From NCBI RefSeq assembly GCF_947496875.1, contig NZ_CANMEH010000022.1, positions 1 through 37,118 on the forward strand: a DNA stretch of 37,118 nt. Direction: 5' to 3'. The translations under genes and the position numbers were made by a program. Of the stretch, positions 33,832 to 37,118 are shown one piece after another. Source of the DNA: an uncultured Paracoccus sp. (GTDB lineage: Bacteria; Pseudomonadota; Alphaproteobacteria; Rhodobacterales; Rhodobacteraceae). Below the pieces are notes generated by a model. It saw nothing but the letters and a program-made list of their open reading frames with translations. It had not been told where the DNA came from and made no database searches. Every line of letters begins with the position of its first letter. Position 1 is the stretch's first letter.

Positions 33832-35241
33832 ATGATCCGTGACAGACGAGCCAAGATCGTGGCCACCGTCGGCCCCGCCAGTGCCGCACCCGACATGCTG
33901 CGCAGGCTGTTCGAGAATGGCGTCGATACCTTCCGGCTGAATTTCAGCCATGGCGAACACGCCACCCATGCCGAGGTGATCGCCGCCATCCGCGCGTTGG
34001 AGGCCGAGACCGGCACCCCCATCGGCATCCTGCAAGATCTGCAAGGCCCGAAGATCCGCCTTGGCAAGCTTCAGGGTGGCGCGCGGATGGTGGACCGCGG
34101 CGAGCGGCTGTTCTTCCGGTCTGCCGACAGCACCGGGACTGACGACCTGCCTCTGCCGCATCCCGAAATCTTCGCCGCGATCAGGCCGGGCGGGCGGCTG
34201 TTCATCGACGATGGCCGGGTGCGGCTGCGGGTCGTCTCGCACAGCGCCGACCGGATCGAGGCCGAGGTGCTGGAAGGCGGCAAGCTCAGCGATCGCAAGG
34301 GCGTCAACCTGCCCGATACGGTGCTGGACCTGCCTGTCCTGACCGAAAAGGACCGCCGCGATCTGGAGTTCGGCCTCGCGCAGGGCGTCGATTGGGTGGC
34401 GCTGTCCTTCGTCCAGAAGGCCAGCGATCTGGATGAGATCACCCGGATCATCGATGGCCGCGCCGGTCTGGTCGCCAAGATCGAGAAGCCCTCGGCCCTG
34501 TCCGATATCGAGGCCATCGTCCGCAAGGCCGATGCGATCATGGTCGCGCGAGGTGATCTGGGCGTCGAGATTCCGCCCGAGGAGGTTCCCGCCCGTCAGA
34601 AAGAGATCATCGCGCTGTGCCGCCGCGAAAGCCGCCCGGTGATCGTCGCCACGCAGATGCTGGAATCGATGACCTCGGCACCTGCGCCGACCCGTGCCGA
34701 GGCTTCGGATGTTGCCACCGCGATCTATGACGGTGCGGATGCGGTGATGCTGTCCGCCGAAAGCGCGACCGGCGCCTATCCGGTCGAAACCGTCGCGGTC
34801 ATGGACCGCATCATCCGCAGCACCGAAGCCCATGATTTCTATGCCAGGGCAATATCGGCCTCGCGCGAGCCGGCCGCGACCCCGGCGGATGCGATTGCGG
34901 AAAGCGGTGCTGTTCTGGCCTCAGCCCTTGGTGCCCGCGCGATCGTCGCCTATTCCCGCAGCGGCAGCACGGCGGCCCGGATCGCCGCGCGTCGCCCCTT
35001 CCTTCCTCTGATCGTCCTGACCCGCGACATCCGGATTTCGCGGCGGATGGCGCTTCTGTGGGATGCCCGCTCTCTGACCGAGGAGTCGGTGCAGGATTAT
35101 GACAGCATGGTTTGTACCGCCGTTGAGACCTGTCGCAGCCTGCTGAAACCGGCCGCTCAGGACCACATCGTCATCCTGTCCGGCGTTCCCTTCGGCCAGT
35201 CCGGCACGACCAACAACATCCGCGTCGCCAGCTTCGGCTGA
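33832..35241 (+). CDS. pyk: Pyruvate kinase
   Basis: A 469-residue cytosolic enzyme converting phosphoenolpyruvate and ADP to pyruvate and ATP. Family landmarks are RRAKIVATVGPAS at the start, RLNFSHG, LQDLQGPKIRLG, the catalytic Lys in LVAKIEKPSAL, MVARGDLGVE, ATQMLESM and AVMLSAESATGAYPVE. The allosteric C-terminal domain (IVAYSRSGSTAARIAARRP) is present. AAAGGA sits upstream of the ATG. It lies 21 nt after the glycerate kinase fusion and 21 nt before enolase, so the three form one operon. This looks like a pathway-specific copy for glycerate use, which is inference. Confidence 0.95.
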   Translation: MIRDRRAKIVATVGPASAAPDMLRRLFENGVDTFRLNFSHGEHATHAEVIAAIRALEAETGTPIGILQDLQGPKIRLGKLQGGARMVDRGERLFFRSADSTGTDDLPLPHPEIFAAIRPGGRLFIDDGRVRLRVVSHSADRIEAEVLEGGKLSDRKGVNLPDTVLDLPVLTEKDRRDLEFGLAQGVDWVALSFVQKASDLDEITRIIDGRAGLVAKIEKPSALSDIEAIVRKADAIMVARGDLGVEIPPEEVPARQKEIIALCRRESRPVIVATQMLESMTSAPAPTRAEASDVATAIYDGADAVMLSAESATGAYPVETVAVMDRIIRSTEAHDFYARAISASREPAATPADAIAESGAVLASALGARAIVAYSRSGSTAARIAARRPFLPLIVLTRDIRISRRMALLWDARSLTEESVQDYDSMVCTAVETCRSLLKPAAQDHIVILSGVPFGQSGTTNNIRVASFG

Positions 35242-36537
<1,296 letters not shown>

Positions 36538-36585
36538 GACCCAACAGGCATGCGAGCTGCTGTGCCCCACTGCATCCAGCGTTTG

Positions 36586-36828
36586 CACATCTCGACGCAT
36601 CAGTTTGCCCGGCTGGTCCGGGATTGCGTCACATCCATTGGCCTGAAGCCGACGCCCTATGGAACCCCTTAAATGCGCCAGACCAAGCTTGCTCAGATAA
36701 ACCGAAAGACCGCCCTTCCTTCTGATGCGGTGGAGTATGAAAAACTCCGCAACTTGATCGACGCCGCCTGGTCAGCAAGGAGCGAACGTTCGATTTCTGT
36801 TCCTTCTTGCCGAACGCCACCGACGTAG
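36586..36828 (+). pseudogene. Tyrosine recombinase (phage integrase family) C-terminal fragment
   Basis: One frame reads ISTHQFARLVRDCVTSIGL, then KPTPYGTP, a TAA at 36670-36672, and in the same frame MRQTKLAQINRKT. It resembles the integrase segment that includes YGTHSMRRTK and AQIYRKTGN. In the remnant the box-II His is Pro, the residue after it is a stop, and the Arg survives. After this the similarity fades, and the catalytic Tyr region is absent. There is no start. It lies 48 nt after enolase and probably marks an old integration or recombination end. Confidence 0.5.
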
Positions 36829-36834
36829 GAGTGT

Positions 36835-37116
36835 TCAGGTCCTGACTCTGGAAAGTGGTTTATTTTCAAGGCACTGAAAGAAATTCACCAAATGGGGGAA
36901 GTCATGAGGTCCAGAGAAAAGCCCGCCGAGAGAACGAATTTTGGGCCGATAGCTGCCACGGCAGTGTTCAGCCTGTTCTGCAAACCCCTTTGAAAACACG
37001 ATAAAATCCGGCCGCGGCCGGATCGGGAGAATGATTTCGCAAGGGCAAGTGGCGGAGGGGACGGGACCGAAATCCAACGTTCTCCAAGTCTGACCCGCCG
37101 GCAGCAGCACTGACAC
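36835..37116 (-). CDS. Uncertain 93-residue ORF, possible edge of an insertion sequence
   Basis: The minus strand carries a 93-codon open frame with a start near the window edge and no ribosome site that can be judged. It has no recognised domain. The DNA is less GC-rich than its neighbours (notably 36850-37010), unlike the rest of the window, which hints at foreign DNA. An 18-bp palindrome lies inside. The region may instead be the non-coding end of a mobile element that continues to the right. Confidence 0.25.
   Translation of the reverse strand: MSVLLPAGQTWRTLDFGPVPSATCPCEIILPIRPRPDFIVFSKGFAEQAEHCRGSYRPKIRSLGGLFSGPHDFPHLVNFFQCLENKPLSRVRT
37006..37023. repeat. 18-bp perfect palindrome
   Basis: ATCCGGCCGCGGCCGGAT reads the same on both strands, with AAA immediately to the left. 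With no loop it is better viewed as a symmetric protein-binding site or a mobile-element feature than as a terminator. Confidence 0.5.
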
Positions 37117-37118
37117 TA

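Overview
The window looks like an accessory region from a denitrifying alphaproteobacterium of the Rhodobacterales (Paracoccus/Rhodobacter type). I base this on the very high GC content, the nosRZDFYLX gene order with a twin-arginine NosZ, the style of the housekeeping proteins, and an NnrR-type palindrome (TTGCG-N4-CGCAA) ahead of nosR. I cannot tell chromosome from plasmid or chromid. Species assignment is inference.

Layout. Positions 1-7000 are a patchwork of remnants. They include small proteins of the kind found beside serine recombinases (an ATGA-overlapped small ORF plus a truncated DUF2924 gene, and further on a DUF3489 gene with an in-frame stop), two broken membrane-protein genes, an N-truncated dihydrofolate-reductase-like gene butted against a C-truncated XRE/ImmA gene whose HEXXH motif reads HQLGH, and a LysR stub. 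Two intact transporters survive here: a PiT phosphate permease and a TSUP/TauE-SafE permease. Positions 7018-10562 hold a convergent, overlapping pair: a short-chain dehydrogenase and a stand-alone adenylation-carrier-reductase (A-T-R) enzyme. About 840 bases without a clear gene follow.

Positions 11406-20345 are one tightly coupled operon for nitrous oxide reduction, with adjacent genes overlapping or 1 nt apart. NosR supplies electrons, NosZ is the N2O reductase, NosDFY and NosL assemble and load its copper centre, and NosX flavinylates NosR. It is followed by a tandem DUF2249 protein, a DUF59 stub and a Crp/Fnr regulator. Next come a secreted HdeA-like protein and several hairpins. Divergent from these is a b561/PepSY pair, with an OmpR-type two-component system that runs directly into a P1B-4-type metal ATPase (SPC and HEGGT motifs). 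Beyond a LysR regulator lies a separate HMA metal-binding protein with a second P1B ATPase that carries CPG instead of CPC.

The right end is a three-gene run that follows a metabolic route: glycerate 2-kinase, pyruvate kinase, enolase. The kinase has lost its N-terminal part and is fused in frame to a DUF924 protein. A tyrosine-recombinase fragment with an in-frame stop follows enolase. The recurring theme is a set of functional respiratory and metal-homeostasis modules embedded between scars of recombination. The most unusual items are the A-T-R/SDR pair, the DUF924-glycerate kinase fusion and the TCS-linked and CPG-type ATPases.
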